DNA of 64,000 nucleotides, taken from positions 38,971 through 102,970 of the forward strand of contig CALPMT020000011.1 in the NCBI GenBank assembly GCA_943324745.2, read 5' to 3'. Position 1 is the first letter of the stretch, and each line of letters starts with the position of its first letter. The position numbers and the translations under genes were made by a program. Positions 35,204-44,994 of the stretch are shown here, piece by piece. The DNA comes from Chitinophaga pinensis. Lineage in GTDB: Bacteria; Bacteroidota; Bacteroidia; Flavobacteriales_D; Crocinitomicaceae. The notes below the pieces were generated by a model, which was not told the origin of the DNA, made no database searches, and saw only the letters and a program-made list of their open reading frames with translations.

Positions 35204-36619
35204 TTAATTGTTAAGCAAATTTACAATTTTAGGATCGTTAATCAAGGTAGGATATAAAGAAATAATTTCTTTCGTGACAACACTATCTTTTACCTGGGCT
35301 TGAATCAACCTATTGAGTATGTTTTCTTGCTTGAAATACACATATAAAATTGCAAATAAATGCAAGTCTTTTACCAGGGCTATTTCTTCTTGTACTGTAT
35401 CGAGCGCTTCTAAGAAATCTACCGCTTGCTTATATGAATCATTTTTCACTAAAAAATTCACATAATCGGTAAGAATTTCATCATTATTTGTATCCATTGA
35501 CAACGCTTTGAGATAGGTCTCATTTGCTAAATTTAGGTCGTCTGTTTTTTCTAAAGCTCCAGCTAATACATGAATATATCCCGGATTGAATGCGTCATAA
35601 GAAATTGCTTTTTCAATAAATCCGATAGCACCTTTCACATCACCTTCTAAATCTTTTACAATCCCTAACCCTAACCAAGCATCAGACAACTCAGGCATTA
35701 GTTCTAAACTTTTATAATAAAAACGTTTCGCTTCGTCTAGATTTCCTAATTGCTCGTAGCATTCTCCTAAATAACAGAGAGTCAAACCATCTTCACCATC
35801 AAATTCGATACATTTTTCAAAATTCTGTATAGATAAAAGGTATTTTTCTTCTGATAAGTATGCATTCCCCAAGTTAAAATAAGCTGGTGAGAAATCTTCG
35901 TTGATTAATAAACAGTAATCATATGCCCAAATTGCTTTTTCAAAATTTTCTGATTTTGAGTACGCATTGCCTAGATTATACCATGCTGTAAACGAATACG
36001 GGTTTTCATTAATAAAGTCTGAATAACATTTAATCGCACTGTCAAAATCTTCCATTTGATCGTAGCAAAATGCAAGTTCATAAATTGCAACTTCATTATT
36101 TGGATTTGTTTCCAACGCTTTCTTTAAAATGCGCACTGCATTTTTAAAATCGCGTGCAGTTTCATACTCCATAGCTAAATCCACAAAGATTTCATCTCTA
36201 TCTTCTGGTTCAGCAACATTTAATGCTTCGGTAAAGTACTTAATAGCAGTTTTAGAATCCCTTAGTTGACTAAATATGGATGCTTTAGTTAAAAAGTGCT
36301 CACAACTTGTAATTCCAGACTTTTCTAAATGACTTAATAAATTCAACGCTTCTTTCAACTGACCATTTGCTGAGATTGCTTGCGCTTTACGTAAGGTAAA
36401 TAATGGAATAAAAGGAAATTGTTGTATTCCTATTTCAGCACACAAATTTGCTTTGGTATAGTTTCCTTGAATTAGATAATGATCGATGATTGCTTCTAAC
36501 GTATCGCTGTCCATAAAACCTAATGGTTCACCGGTCAAGGATTTCTCAAAACGATCCAACTCTTCATTCAAATTACCATCATAATAATCATTGTCGTTTT
36601 CTTCGTCATCGTAATTCAT
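35204..36619 (-). CDS. Tetratricopeptide repeat protein
   Basis: A 471-residue soluble protein with roughly ten TPR units, for example ALETNPNNEVAIYELAFCYD and PAYFNLGNAYLSEEKYLLSI. The N-terminus is highly acidic (DDEENDNDYYDGN). No signal peptide is seen. It heads a probable operon with the ComA-like and WD40 genes (gaps of 9 and 1 bases). Likely a protein-interaction scaffold. Confidence 0.85.
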   Translation of the reverse strand: MNYDDEENDNDYYDGNLNEELDRFEKSLTGEPLGFMDSDTLEAIIDHYLIQGNYTKANLCAEIGIQQFPFIPLFTLRKAQAISANGQLKEALNLLSHLEKSGITSCEHFLTKASIFSQLRDSKTAIKYFTEALNVAEPEDRDEIFVDLAMEYETARDFKNAVRILKKALETNPNNEVAIYELAFCYDQMEDFDSAIKCYSDFINENPYSFTAWYNLGNAYSKSENFEKAIWAYDYCLLINEDFSPAYFNLGNAYLSEEKYLLSIQNFEKCIEFDGEDGLTLCYLGECYEQLGNLDEAKRFYYKSLELMPELSDAWLGLGIVKDLEGDVKGAIGFIEKAISYDAFNPGYIHVLAGALEKTDDLNLANETYLKALSMDTNNDEILTDYVNFLVKNDSYKQAVDFLEALDTVQEEIALVKDLHLFAILYVYFKQENILNRLIQAQVKDSVVTKEIISLYPTLINDPKIVNLLNN

Positions 36620-36689
36620 AACTCCACGTTTATTGTATAAAGATAAGTCTTAATAATTGCTTTACAAAAATTAATTTATTGAAGTTATT

Positions 36690-36726
36690 AACCAAAAAAG
36701 CCCTTAACATTGCTGTTAAGGGCTTT
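36690..36726 (-). terminator. Terminator of typA
   Basis: AAAGCCCTTAACA / TGTTAAGGGCTTT forms a perfect 13-bp stem with a 4-base loop. On the minus strand it is followed by a run of T, 19 bases after the typA stop. Confidence 0.9.
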
Positions 36727-36744
36727 AAGAAATTGATTCTAAAT

Positions 36745-38544
36745 TTATTTATTTCCAGATCTTTTACGTTCTGTTTCTTTCAAGTAAATCTTACGGATTC
36801 TTAAGTTTTCTGGTGTTACCTCTACATACTCATCTCCTTGAATATACTCTAAACATTCTTCCAAACTAAATTTGATTGGTGGAATTAATTTCACTTTTTC
36901 ATCATTTCCAGAAGAACGCATGTTAGACATTTTCTTCGTCTTCGTAACATTCACTACCATATCACCAGCTCTTGAGTTTTCACCAATTACTTGACCTTCA
37001 TAAATGTTCTCACTTGGAGCGATAAAGAATTTACCTCTTTCTTGTAAGTTATTTATAGAGAAAGGAATGGAAGTCCCTTGTTCCATAGAAATTAACGAAC
37101 CATTTTGACGTCCTGGAATTTCTCCTTTGTATGGTTGGTATTCTAAGTAACGGTGACTCATAATCGCTTCACCAGCAGTTTGTGTCAATAAGTAGTTTCT
37201 TAAACCAATGATACCTCTTGAAGGAATTTGGAATTGAATTGTCATACGAGAACCTTTAGGCTCCATATTTGTCATCTCTCCTTTACGTTTAGAAACAGCC
37301 TCAACAGCAGTGCCACTAAATTCCTCTGGTAAATCGATTGTCAACTCTTCAATTGGCTCACATTTTACACCATCAATTTCACGGATGATTACTTGCGGTT
37401 GACCCACTTGTAATTCATACCCTTCGCGACGCATTGTTTCAATCAATACAGACAAGTGTAATACACCACGTCCTGCAACTAACCATTTATCCGCTTTATC
37501 GGTGTTTGTAACACGCATTGCCAAGTTTTTCTCTAACTCTTTTGTTAGACGCTCTTGAATATGGCGAGAAGTCACTTTTTTACCTTCTTTTCCGAAGAAA
37601 GGAGAGTCATTGATAGAGAACAACATATTCATTGTAGGCTCATCAATTGTAATTGAATCTAATGGTTCTGGATTATCTGCATCACAAATAACATCCCCAA
37701 TTTCGAAACCTTCAATACCTGTTAACGCACAAATATCTCCCGCTTGAATCTCAGTTGCTTTTACTTTTTCGATCCCTTCAAACACAAACATCTCTTTGAT
37801 TTTGTGTTTTTCATGACGACCATCGCGTTTAGCAAGAATGATGTTTTGACCTTCTTTCAATGTACCTCTATGTAAACGTCCAATCGCAATACGACCAACG
37901 AATGTAGAGAAGTCCAACGAAGTGATTAACATTTGAGTATTTCCTTCTTCAATTTTCTTAGGTGGGAAATATTCTAAAATACGATCTAATAAAGGAGCGA
38001 TTGAGTCTGTTGGTTTTTTCCAATCTTCAGACATCCAACCATTTTTAGCAGAACCATAAATAGTTGCGAAATCTAACTGATTATCATTTGCGTCCAATTC
38101 AAACATTAAGTCGAACACTTTTTCGTGTACTTCTTCTGGCGTACAGTTTTCTTTGTCCACTTTATTGATTACCAATAATGGTTTCAATCCTAATGCTAAT
38201 GCTTTTCCAAGTACGAAACGAGTTTGAGGCATTGGACCTTCGAAAGCATCCACTAACAAACAAACACCATCCGCCATGTTCAATACACGCTCAACCTCAC
38301 CACCAAAATCGGCGTGACCAGGAGTATCGATAATGTTAATTTTTGTCCCTTTATACAAAACAGATACGTTTTTAGAAACGATCGTGATTCCTCTTTCACG
38401 CTCTAAATCATTATTATCCATGAATAATTCCCCTTTTGGTTTTTCATGTTTTTTAGCATCTGTACCTGCTTCGATCATACGATCGACAAGCGTTGTTTTA
38501 CCATGATCGACATGGGCAATAATTGCAATATTTCTAATTTCCAT
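36745..38544 (-). CDS. typA: Translational GTPase TypA/BipA
   Basis: A 599-residue ribosome-associated GTPase that helps 50S assembly and stress growth. G1 is AHVDHGKTT (10-18), G3 DTPGH (73-77), G4 NKVD (127-130); the BipA-specific C-terminal domain follows. It lies 32 bases downstream of the DEAD-box helicase gene with no terminator visible, so the two RNA/ribosome genes may share a transcript. Confidence 0.95.
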   Translation of the reverse strand: MEIRNIAIIAHVDHGKTTLVDRMIEAGTDAKKHEKPKGELFMDNNDLERERGITIVSKNVSVLYKGTKINIIDTPGHADFGGEVERVLNMADGVCLLVDAFEGPMPQTRFVLGKALALGLKPLLVINKVDKENCTPEEVHEKVFDLMFELDANDNQLDFATIYGSAKNGWMSEDWKKPTDSIAPLLDRILEYFPPKKIEEGNTQMLITSLDFSTFVGRIAIGRLHRGTLKEGQNIILAKRDGRHEKHKIKEMFVFEGIEKVKATEIQAGDICALTGIEGFEIGDVICDADNPEPLDSITIDEPTMNMLFSINDSPFFGKEGKKVTSRHIQERLTKELEKNLAMRVTNTDKADKWLVAGRGVLHLSVLIETMRREGYELQVGQPQVIIREIDGVKCEPIEELTIDLPEEFSGTAVEAVSKRKGEMTNMEPKGSRMTIQFQIPSRGIIGLRNYLLTQTAGEAIMSHRYLEYQPYKGEIPGRQNGSLISMEQGTSIPFSINNLQERGKFFIAPSENIYEGQVIGENSRAGDMVVNVTKTKKMSNMRSSGNDEKVKLIPPIKFSLEECLEYIQGDEYVEVTPENLRIRKIYLKETERKRSGNK

Positions 38545-38576
38545 CTTAAGAAAACTATTATAAATTTATACTTAAA

Positions 38577-40529
38577 CTATTTTGAACCGTAAGAATCTCT
38601 TCTTGGTCTTGAACCTCCACCAGCACTTGATCTACCTCCTGAGAAGCCTCCTCGATCTCCACCGCGATTACCTCCAAAAGAGCTTCTTTCACCTCCTCCT
38701 GAACGGTCACGATCACCAAACGACTTACGCTCACCTCCGCCGAAAGAACTACGTTCTCCTCCACCGAATGATTTACGTTCACCTCCGAATCCTCCACCGG
38801 AAGATCGTCTATCACCTCCAAATCCTCCACCGGAAGATCTACGTGGTTCAGCTTTCTTTTTAGTTACTTCAACATTTACTTGGTTACCTTCATAATTAGC
38901 ACCGTTCACAGTACTTAAAATTTTAGTTGCATGCACATCATCCGCTTCAAAGAAACTAAAAGTTGGAAGTACATCAATTTTACCTATATGTGCTGAAGTT
39001 AAACCAGCTTCATCGCAAATCATACGTAATAAACCACCAGGGTTTAAACCATCGCGTTTACCAATGCTTACAAAGAAACGTGTTTTCCCTTCGTCATTAC
39101 GATCCGATCTTTCTCTTCTTTCGCCACGATCTCCACGCGAATCTCTATCTCTAGAATCTCTGGAATCTCTGGAGTCTCTAGAATCACGATCTCTACTATC
39201 ACGACCACCATCAGCACTAATGTCGCCTGCCTTCCCGTAATAATCGATGAAACGATTGAATTCTACCGAAATAAATTTCTTGATTACTTCTTCTTTTGAG
39301 AAATCTTCAAAGTCAGCAAAAATAGCAGGTAAGAATTTTTCAATTTCTTTTTCTTTTACTTCAGTTTCTTTGATTTTACCTATCAAACTTGTCAATTGCA
39401 ACCCACAAATTTCTTGAGCACTCGGAATTGTTCCTTGTGTAAAATCTGTTCTGATTTGTTTTTCAATAGAGCGGATTTTATATCCTTCTCTTGTGTTGAT
39501 CAAGACTAAAGACTCACCTTTTTTACCCGCACGAGCAGTTCTACCACTTCTATGCGTATAATTTTCGATATCGTCTGGTAATTGATAGTGAATAACGTGT
39601 GTAATATTATCAACGTCAATTCCACGCGCAGCAACATCTGTAGCAACTAATAATTGTAACGTTCTTTCTCTAAAACGTTTCATAACATTGTCACGTTGTG
39701 CTTGCGATAAATCTCCGTGTAATGGTTCAGCATTGTATCCATCTTTACTCAACTTTTCCGCAACAGATTGCGTTTCGTGTCTTGTACGACAGAATACCAA
39801 CCCAAAAATATCTGGATTTACATCGATCAAACGTTTTAACGCTGCATATCTATCTTTTTCTTTTACAGAATAGTAGATGTGTTCGATGTTCTCGTTACCT
39901 TGATTTTTGTGTCCAATAGAAACTTCAAGAGGGTCTGTCATGTATGTTTTCGCAATCATTGCCACTTCTTTTGGCATAGTAGCAGAAAATAACCACACAT
40001 TCTTTTTCTCTGGAGTTTGACGAAGAATCATATCGATATCTTCTTTGAACCCCATGTTAAGCATCTCATCAGCCTCATCCAATACAACGCATTGAACTTC
40101 TTGTAGCACGATCGCTTTGCGGTTGATTAAATCAACCAATCTTCCTGGTGTAGCAACGATGATTGTTGCTGATTTCACCTGTGTCATCTGACGACGAATG
40201 TCTGTTCCTCCATAAACCGCAACTACTTGCGTGTCTCTGTCGTACTTAGCATAATTCTCTAAATCTTTTGAAATTTGCAAACACAATTCACGTGTTGGAC
40301 AAATTACCAATCCTTGCGGAAGACGTGTACCAGACTGTACATTGTTCACTAGTGGCAAGCCAAATGCTGCCGTTTTTCCCGTTCCTGTTTGTGCTAGTCC
40401 AACAAAGTCGCTTTCACTTTTAAGTAAATACGGTATTGCTTCTTGTTGGATAGGAGTAGGTGCTTCAAACCCTAAATCGGTTATCGACTTTAGCACCTCA
40501 TCCCTTAGCCCTAATTCGCTAAAGGTCAT
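38577..40529 (-). CDS. DEAD-box RNA helicase with DbpA-like RNA-binding domain and RG-rich tail
   Basis: A 650-residue helicase. Walker A is AQTGTGKT (46-53), DEAD at 151-154, SAT at 182-184 and the motif VI HRSGRTARAG follows. After the core comes an Arg/Asp/Ser tandem (RDSRDSRDSRD, about 465-485), a DbpA-type RNA-binding domain (about 500-575) and a Gly/Arg/Ser tail (GGGFGGDRRSSGGGFGGE and similar). Such helicases unwind rRNA during ribosome assembly or cold adaptation. Imperfect DNA repeats encode both low-complexity parts. Confidence 0.93.
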   Translation of the reverse strand: MTFSELGLRDEVLKSITDLGFEAPTPIQQEAIPYLLKSESDFVGLAQTGTGKTAAFGLPLVNNVQSGTRLPQGLVICPTRELCLQISKDLENYAKYDRDTQVVAVYGGTDIRRQMTQVKSATIIVATPGRLVDLINRKAIVLQEVQCVVLDEADEMLNMGFKEDIDMILRQTPEKKNVWLFSATMPKEVAMIAKTYMTDPLEVSIGHKNQGNENIEHIYYSVKEKDRYAALKRLIDVNPDIFGLVFCRTRHETQSVAEKLSKDGYNAEPLHGDLSQAQRDNVMKRFRERTLQLLVATDVAARGIDVDNITHVIHYQLPDDIENYTHRSGRTARAGKKGESLVLINTREGYKIRSIEKQIRTDFTQGTIPSAQEICGLQLTSLIGKIKETEVKEKEIEKFLPAIFADFEDFSKEEVIKKFISVEFNRFIDYYGKAGDISADGGRDSRDRDSRDSRDSRDSRDRDSRGDRGERRERSDRNDEGKTRFFVSIGKRDGLNPGGLLRMICDEAGLTSAHIGKIDVLPTFSFFEADDVHATKILSTVNGANYEGNQVNVEVTKKKAEPRRSSGGGFGGDRRSSGGGFGGERKSFGGGERSSFGGGERKSFGDRDRSGGGERSSFGGNRGGDRGGFSGGRSSAGGGSRPRRDSYGSK

Positions 40530-40552
40530 ATAAAGTATTATAAATTAAGTCG

Positions 40553-40583
40553 CAAAGGTACAGTAAATAAAGGGATAAACCAA
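40553..40583 (-). promoter_or_regulatory. Promoter of the DEAD-box helicase gene
   Basis: On the minus strand TTGG, 19 bases, TACCTTTG (40560-40553). The -7 box matches TAnnTTTG; the -33 box is one base off TTTG. Confidence 0.55.
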
Positions 40584-40758
40584 TTTTATTTTTTTTGGTA
40601 ATGATTTGTTAATTTGAAGTTTTGAAAATGGTGTATGAATAAAATTAAAGCACAGCGTTGGATTTGTTTATTTGCTGTTCAAGAAGCACAGGGTGTAAAT
40701 TTGAAAAAAGAGGATTTGAAAATGGATAAGGAGTTACTAACAATAAAGTGCGATTTGT

Positions 40759-42228
40759 TCAATGATTAACTTTATAAAAAGTCAATGATTTTCCATCGAT
40801 GATTTTAGAACTTTTCCACTCAAATTTATTGTTAAGAAAACTAGATATTTTATTGTTTTCACAATGAAAATCACAATTATTATCGAAATATACAATGCTA
40901 TTAATTCCTTTATTAATTTGTAAATCAGAATAATGATTGGCCAAGCAGATATTCTTTTTTAGGAGTTGTTTTTGAAAAACATTATTAAGATCACTTATTT
41001 TAGGTTTTGAGCAAAACATTTCTTTATCTAGGTAATACATCACTTCTTTTTCATACCAATTCGGACAGCTTAGTATCATCGTATGTTCTTCTTTTAATAG
41101 TTGACTAAATACATTGGCAACCAATTTCGTATTTGCATGATGACCACTATACCCCATTTTACTGCTATCAATTTTAAAAGAACTAGCCATTAAAACAACG
41201 AGTAATATCGAGAAAATCACATTCCATTTTCTATTGGAAATTACATAATCTAAAGCCAATGTAATTGAAAAATATAATCCAGGTAAGATAAAATACAAAT
41301 ACCTATCTAAAAAGAAACTGACTTTAAAAGACAATAAAAAAGATAGGATAAGCGGCAACCAACACCAAAGGTGAATGACCAAATAATTGTAGTTAGTCAC
41401 TTTTTTAGACATGATTACTTTGACAGTAGCAATAATAACAAAGACGATTGAAAAAATGACTACGATTGGTTTATTTAAATATCCCCATAACATGAAATAC
41501 AATGAATCAAATCCAGTTACCTCAGGAATCCAAGTGCCGTGAATACCCGAATCTAAAAACCTACTATAAACAACAGGTATAAAAGGAATTAAAGCAATAA
41601 ATACAAGGACAATATGCACTAAATAACTTAGAGGTTTAACATTCATTTTCTTATTTAGAAGTACAAAAGTGATACATTGAACCACCATAATCCATGCAGA
41701 CAAATAATGAGTATACAGAAGTAAAACATTTAAAAAAGTAAGTAGAATTACCCGTGTATTTTTACCCTGTTTATTCATAAAGTTAAAAAAGGTCAACATT
41801 GAAAGCGAAGATAATAACCCTACTAAGCTATATCCTCTTGCTTCATGCGCCATAAAAAGTGAGAAGGATGAAAATATAAAAAGTAAACATACGATTATTG
41901 ACACCCTTGTATTAAAATACTTTTTGCCAATTATATAAATTGGAATGATCGTCAATACATTAAATAATAAGGGTAAAATTCTTATTACTAATTCTGTATT
42001 TCCAAAAAAATGGGACCAGTAATGCAGTAATATTTCCCAAAGAGGTGGATTATCTCCGGTGCTTAAAATGTTAATTATTTCACTCAGGTTATATTGAGAA
42101 ATAAACAAGGAAAAACATTCATCCCCTCCAATACTCGTTTTATTGATATGCCAAAAACGTAAAAAAAATGCTAAAACGAGTAAAAATAAAATCTGTAAAT
42201 ATTTATTGTAAAAAATATTCTTACGCAT
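40759..42228 (-). CDS. Glycosyltransferase family 39-like membrane protein
   Basis: A 489-residue integral membrane protein with about eleven helices, resembling the PMT/ArnT (GT-C) family. The first periplasmic loop carries the catalytic-type acidic pair in GGDECFSLF, and AHEARGYSL is a typical loop motif. It would move a sugar from a polyprenyl carrier to lipid or protein outside the inner membrane. No neighbouring sugar-biosynthesis genes; acceptor unknown. The 229-base gap downstream to the helicase holds no gene I can support. Confidence 0.78.
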   Translation of the reverse strand: MRKNIFYNKYLQILFLLVLAFFLRFWHINKTSIGGDECFSLFISQYNLSEIINILSTGDNPPLWEILLHYWSHFFGNTELVIRILPLLFNVLTIIPIYIIGKKYFNTRVSIIVCLLFIFSSFSLFMAHEARGYSLVGLLSSLSMLTFFNFMNKQGKNTRVILLTFLNVLLLYTHYLSAWIMVVQCITFVLLNKKMNVKPLSYLVHIVLVFIALIPFIPVVYSRFLDSGIHGTWIPEVTGFDSLYFMLWGYLNKPIVVIFSIVFVIIATVKVIMSKKVTNYNYLVIHLWCWLPLILSFLLSFKVSFFLDRYLYFILPGLYFSITLALDYVISNRKWNVIFSILLVVLMASSFKIDSSKMGYSGHHANTKLVANVFSQLLKEEHTMILSCPNWYEKEVMYYLDKEMFCSKPKISDLNNVFQKQLLKKNICLANHYSDLQINKGINSIVYFDNNCDFHCENNKISSFLNNKFEWKSSKIIDGKSLTFYKVNH

Positions 42229-42290
42229 TTTTATGATTAGTTAGTAAATTGATAATAAATTTATTTGTAAAAATATAAATGATTCTGGAT

Positions 42291-43811
42291 TTAATCTAAC
42301 TGTTTTTGATTCTTACTATCCTTCAAAATCCACTCTAATTCTGGATCATGTTGATGGATGCGATCTTCCAAAGTAGGGATGATTTCAATATCAGGCATTA
42401 TACCATGACCATAGACATCTGTCGAGCAACTAGCTTTGATATACATGATACCAAAATTTATTTTCAACTTTGAATAAGGAAGTATAAACGTTGGCATTTG
42501 TCCTGCACATGTCCCATTATACTCTCCGCCTGTTTCTTCCCCAACAAAAGTAGCGAGTTTATATCCTTTTAAATTTGAGCTTAAAATACAAGAGGAAGAA
42601 AAAGTACCTCCATTTGTGATTACATAAATTTTATTTTTAAAATTATATTTCTTTTTCGGAGTAACTTTTAAATCATACAGAATAGGTATGTAAAAATAAC
42701 GATCCTCTTTCTTTTTTACAGCCGATAATCGTATACCGTATCTTAAAATTGTAATCGGTAAAAATGCTAAATGAAAAAGTTTACCTATCATTTTTTTTTC
42801 TCTGAATCTTCTTGTCTGAAGAAGACTAGTCCTTGAAGTTACTTCATAAGGATTAAAAAAGTAATATGATGTATCAATTAAATAAGAAAATAATTTTCTA
42901 CATGAAAATGCTGCTCCTCCAGGATTCCCTCTCAAATCAATGATTAATTTGGATGATTTCACAGAATCAATTTTTCTAAAAAACCGCTCATAGCTAAAAC
43001 TCATAAAATCATCTATTTTTAATAGAGCTATATTACTATCCTTTCCTACAAAACTTAAATGACAATTTTTTGTATCCAAATTTTTTCGGTCACCTGGCTT
43101 ATTGGGTGATTTTGAAACTTTATTTGTGTTTCGTTTAATCATTTTAATCAAAGTATCCCCTTTGTCATTTAACTTCACTTTAACACTATCCTTATAACCT
43201 TGATCCACAAAATAATACGCAAAAATATTCTCATTTAGCATTGATTTTTTAAAAGTGGTATTTAATCCATCAGATGCGAAGGTGTTATAATATTTATCAA
43301 ATAACGTAATTGGTTTTACTGAATCGACTGAAATAATTTCTGTACCAATCTGAATGCTAGAATCTACTGATTTGTTTTTTACAACATATAGTTTTTGATT
43401 GTAAAACTCAACCTCTAAGTCAGACATCGGAGTTAATAAATTTGTCGAATTAATTACTTTTTTTTTATCTTTTGTCAAACGCTTAATAGGAACATTCACA
43501 CTAGCGTGCCCCTGTTTTATCGAAGCTATTATTGGACTTAACTTAAAAAAGAATTCTTTTCTAGTGAGTGGTTCTTGGATTGTTTTTTTTAAACTATCAA
43601 ATTTAAAATCAAAGTCTTTTTTAGAGATATAATAATAAAGCTGAGGATGAAGTTTGGTAAGTTTTTTGTGAATATATGTTACATCTTTTTGTAATTTTTC
43701 TGGGGCAATCTTTTCATCAAACTTTTCATTATAGCGTCTTATAGAATTACAACTAACTAAAAATAATATTGTTACAAATAATAGAAGGTACTTATTATTG
43801 AAATACTGCAT
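42291..43811 (-). CDS. S41 family peptidase, lipoprotein
   Basis: A 506-residue protein with a lipoprotein signal (LLLFVTILFLVSC, cysteine 21). The tail-specific protease-type domain shows LIIDLRGNPGG and the serine loop NGGTFSSSCILSS, the serine after Phe being the likely nucleophile. No PDZ domain is obvious, though the segment about 135-200 could hold a degenerate one. It acts in the periplasm or at the surface. It has its own promoter box at 43847. Confidence 0.85.
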   Translation of the reverse strand: MQYFNNKYLLLFVTILFLVSCNSIRRYNEKFDEKIAPEKLQKDVTYIHKKLTKLHPQLYYYISKKDFDFKFDSLKKTIQEPLTRKEFFFKLSPIIASIKQGHASVNVPIKRLTKDKKKVINSTNLLTPMSDLEVEFYNQKLYVVKNKSVDSSIQIGTEIISVDSVKPITLFDKYYNTFASDGLNTTFKKSMLNENIFAYYFVDQGYKDSVKVKLNDKGDTLIKMIKRNTNKVSKSPNKPGDRKNLDTKNCHLSFVGKDSNIALLKIDDFMSFSYERFFRKIDSVKSSKLIIDLRGNPGGAAFSCRKLFSYLIDTSYYFFNPYEVTSRTSLLQTRRFREKKMIGKLFHLAFLPITILRYGIRLSAVKKKEDRYFYIPILYDLKVTPKKKYNFKNKIYVITNGGTFSSSCILSSNLKGYKLATFVGEETGGEYNGTCAGQMPTFILPYSKLKINFGIMYIKASCSTDVYGHGIMPDIEIIPTLEDRIHQHDPELEWILKDSKNQKQLD

Positions 43812-43846
43812 TGAATGTTTTTTTTATTGCAAATCTATTGATTGAA

Positions 43847-43854
43847 CAAATATA
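43847..43854 (-). promoter_or_regulatory. -7 promoter element (TATATTTG, minus strand)
   Basis: It lies 36 bases before the S41 peptidase start and matches TAnnTTTG, so this gene is probably transcribed apart from the photolyase island. Confidence 0.5.
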
Positions 43855-43936
43855 ATTGAAAACAAGCATTAATTATCCCGTTTAATAATGTAACAATTGA
43901 TTAAAGGGAATTGGAATAATGGGAATTTCTTAATTT

Positions 43937-43968
43937 CCCTAGCTATGGGATTAACACCATACCTAGGG
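43937..43968. repeat. REP-like hairpin after the photolyase island
   Basis: CCCTA-GC-TATGG / CCATA-CC-TAGGG pairs 10 bases around an internal GC/CC bulge with an 8-base loop. It directly abuts the TIGR03643 stop. A second inverted repeat (GGGAA...TTCCC, 43921-43939) overlaps its left arm. No T-run follows, so it looks more like an RNA-stabilising or REP-type palindrome than a classical terminator. Confidence 0.55.
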
Positions 43969-44247
43969 CTAACGTTTCGAGATTTTATTATTAGTAATCG
44001 TACGTTGTAAGTTGCATTTAAAACGATCCATCCCTTCTACGCGTTTCTTTGCATGTTTAGTTGCACAATTTTCTACGCGCTCTCTCCACAATTTATAACT
44101 CGAAAACTTTAATTCTTTTTTCATTAATGCTTTCACATCTGCTTCCGCGAGACCAAATTGGTAAAATATAGCATCAAAAGGAGTACGATCTTCCCAGGCC
44201 ATTTCTATGATTCTATCTATATCCGCTATGTCTAAATTACTTTTCAT
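43969..44247 (-). CDS. TIGR03643 family protein
   Basis: A protein of 92 residues matching TIGR03643, with [18 protein letters not shown] and FQFGLAE-like helical wording that suggests a helix-turn-helix-type fold. The start at 44247 replaces a longer frame that overlaps the DUF2256 gene. The family is habitually found next to cryptochrome/photolyase and DUF2256 genes, as here. Biochemical role unknown; it could be a regulator or an accessory to the light-dependent enzymes. Confidence 0.82.
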   Translation of the reverse strand: MKSNLDIADIDRIIEMAWEDRTPFDAIFYQFGLAEADVKALMKKELKFSSYKLWRERVENCATKHAKKRVEGMDRFKCNLQRTITNNKISKR

Positions 44248-44374
44248 TTTTACACTTTTTACTACAATATTTAACTTCTTCCCACACTTTTTCCCATTTT
44301 TTTCGCCAGGTGAAATTTCTGCCACATTTTAAGCAAACTTTTTCTGGTAAATGTTGTTTTTTAACGCCTTTCAT
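44237..44374 (-). CDS. DUF2256 zinc-ribbon miniprotein
   Basis: A 45-residue protein, easily missed by gene callers. It shows C14-L-K-C17 and YC-S-K-K-C (C37, C41) around the conserved [11 protein letters not shown] block, so a four-cysteine zinc site is likely. This is the DUF2256 signature. The start overlaps the flavin reductase stop by 4 bases (ATGA), and its end overlaps the TIGR03643 start by 11 bases, which makes translational coupling almost certain. DUF2256 commonly accompanies cryptochrome genes; its role is unknown. Confidence 0.85.
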   Translation of the reverse strand: MKGVKKQHLPEKVCLKCGRNFTWRKKWEKVWEEVKYCSKKCKNEK

Positions 44375-44994
44375 GGTTTTGCATACGGAAAACGCTTACC
44401 ATCTAACACAATATGATAACTATCTAACCCAGAATTTGTTATAGTTCCAGCTTTAACCAAATCTACAAAACCATCCGCTTGAACAACGTCTTTTGGAAGG
44501 GTAATTTGTTTAATCTCACCGATAACAAAAATTGTCCCATTAATTACGAAAGGCACTTTTTCTTTGAATTGAACACCCAACTTTATGGAAGAAGCTTTGA
44601 CAAAAGGAGCTGGAAAATCATTGATGACTTCACTCTCCAATCCAACTACATCAAATTCGGAAATCGTTTTTGGATACCTTGCCGCTGTTTGGTGTGCTTT
44701 CTGCATCATCTCTTCCTGCACATGATTAATGGTATAATAGCCTGTTTCCAAGATATTTTGTAAGGTATGTCTATCTACCGAATCTGGACGAATAACCATT
44801 CCAATCAATGGTGGGTGCGCACCTAGGTGTACTATCGAATTAAAAATCGCGAGATTTTTCCGCCCATTTTTATCACTTGTTCCAACAAGCGCTAAAGATT
44901 TAAAACCTGTCAAGGAATTAATAAAATTAGCGCGATACCGTTGCTCCATTTCTAGTAATTCTGTTGTGTCTATCTGTCGATTTATGCTATCCAT
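44371..44994 (-). CDS. Flavin reductase family protein
   Basis: A 207-residue FMN-binding split-barrel protein (flavin reductase-like), with [21 protein letters not shown] and [11 protein letters not shown]. It overlaps the DASH cryptochrome gene by 13 bases and the DUF2256 gene by 4. In this setting it may supply or reduce flavin for the photolyases, which need fully reduced FAD for repair; this is inference from position. Confidence 0.82.
   Translation of the reverse strand: MDSINRQIDTTELLEMEQRYRANFINSLTGFKSLALVGTSDKNGRKNLAIFNSIVHLGAHPPLIGMVIRPDSVDRHTLQNILETGYYTINHVQEEMMQKAHQTAARYPKTISEFDVVGLESEVINDFPAPFVKASSIKLGVQFKEKVPFVINGTIFVIGEIKQITLPKDVVQADGFVDLVKAGTITNSGLDSYHIVLDGKRFPYAKP

Noticed and set aside
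38558..38830. 90-codon minus-strand frame overlapping the helicase C-terminus
   Set aside because: It is a frame-shifted reading of the repetitive Gly/Arg/Ser tail.
40635..40769. 44-codon plus-strand frame between the helicase and the glycosyltransferase
   Set aside because: It has no family features, sits in AT-rich intergenic wording and runs into the end of the opposite gene.
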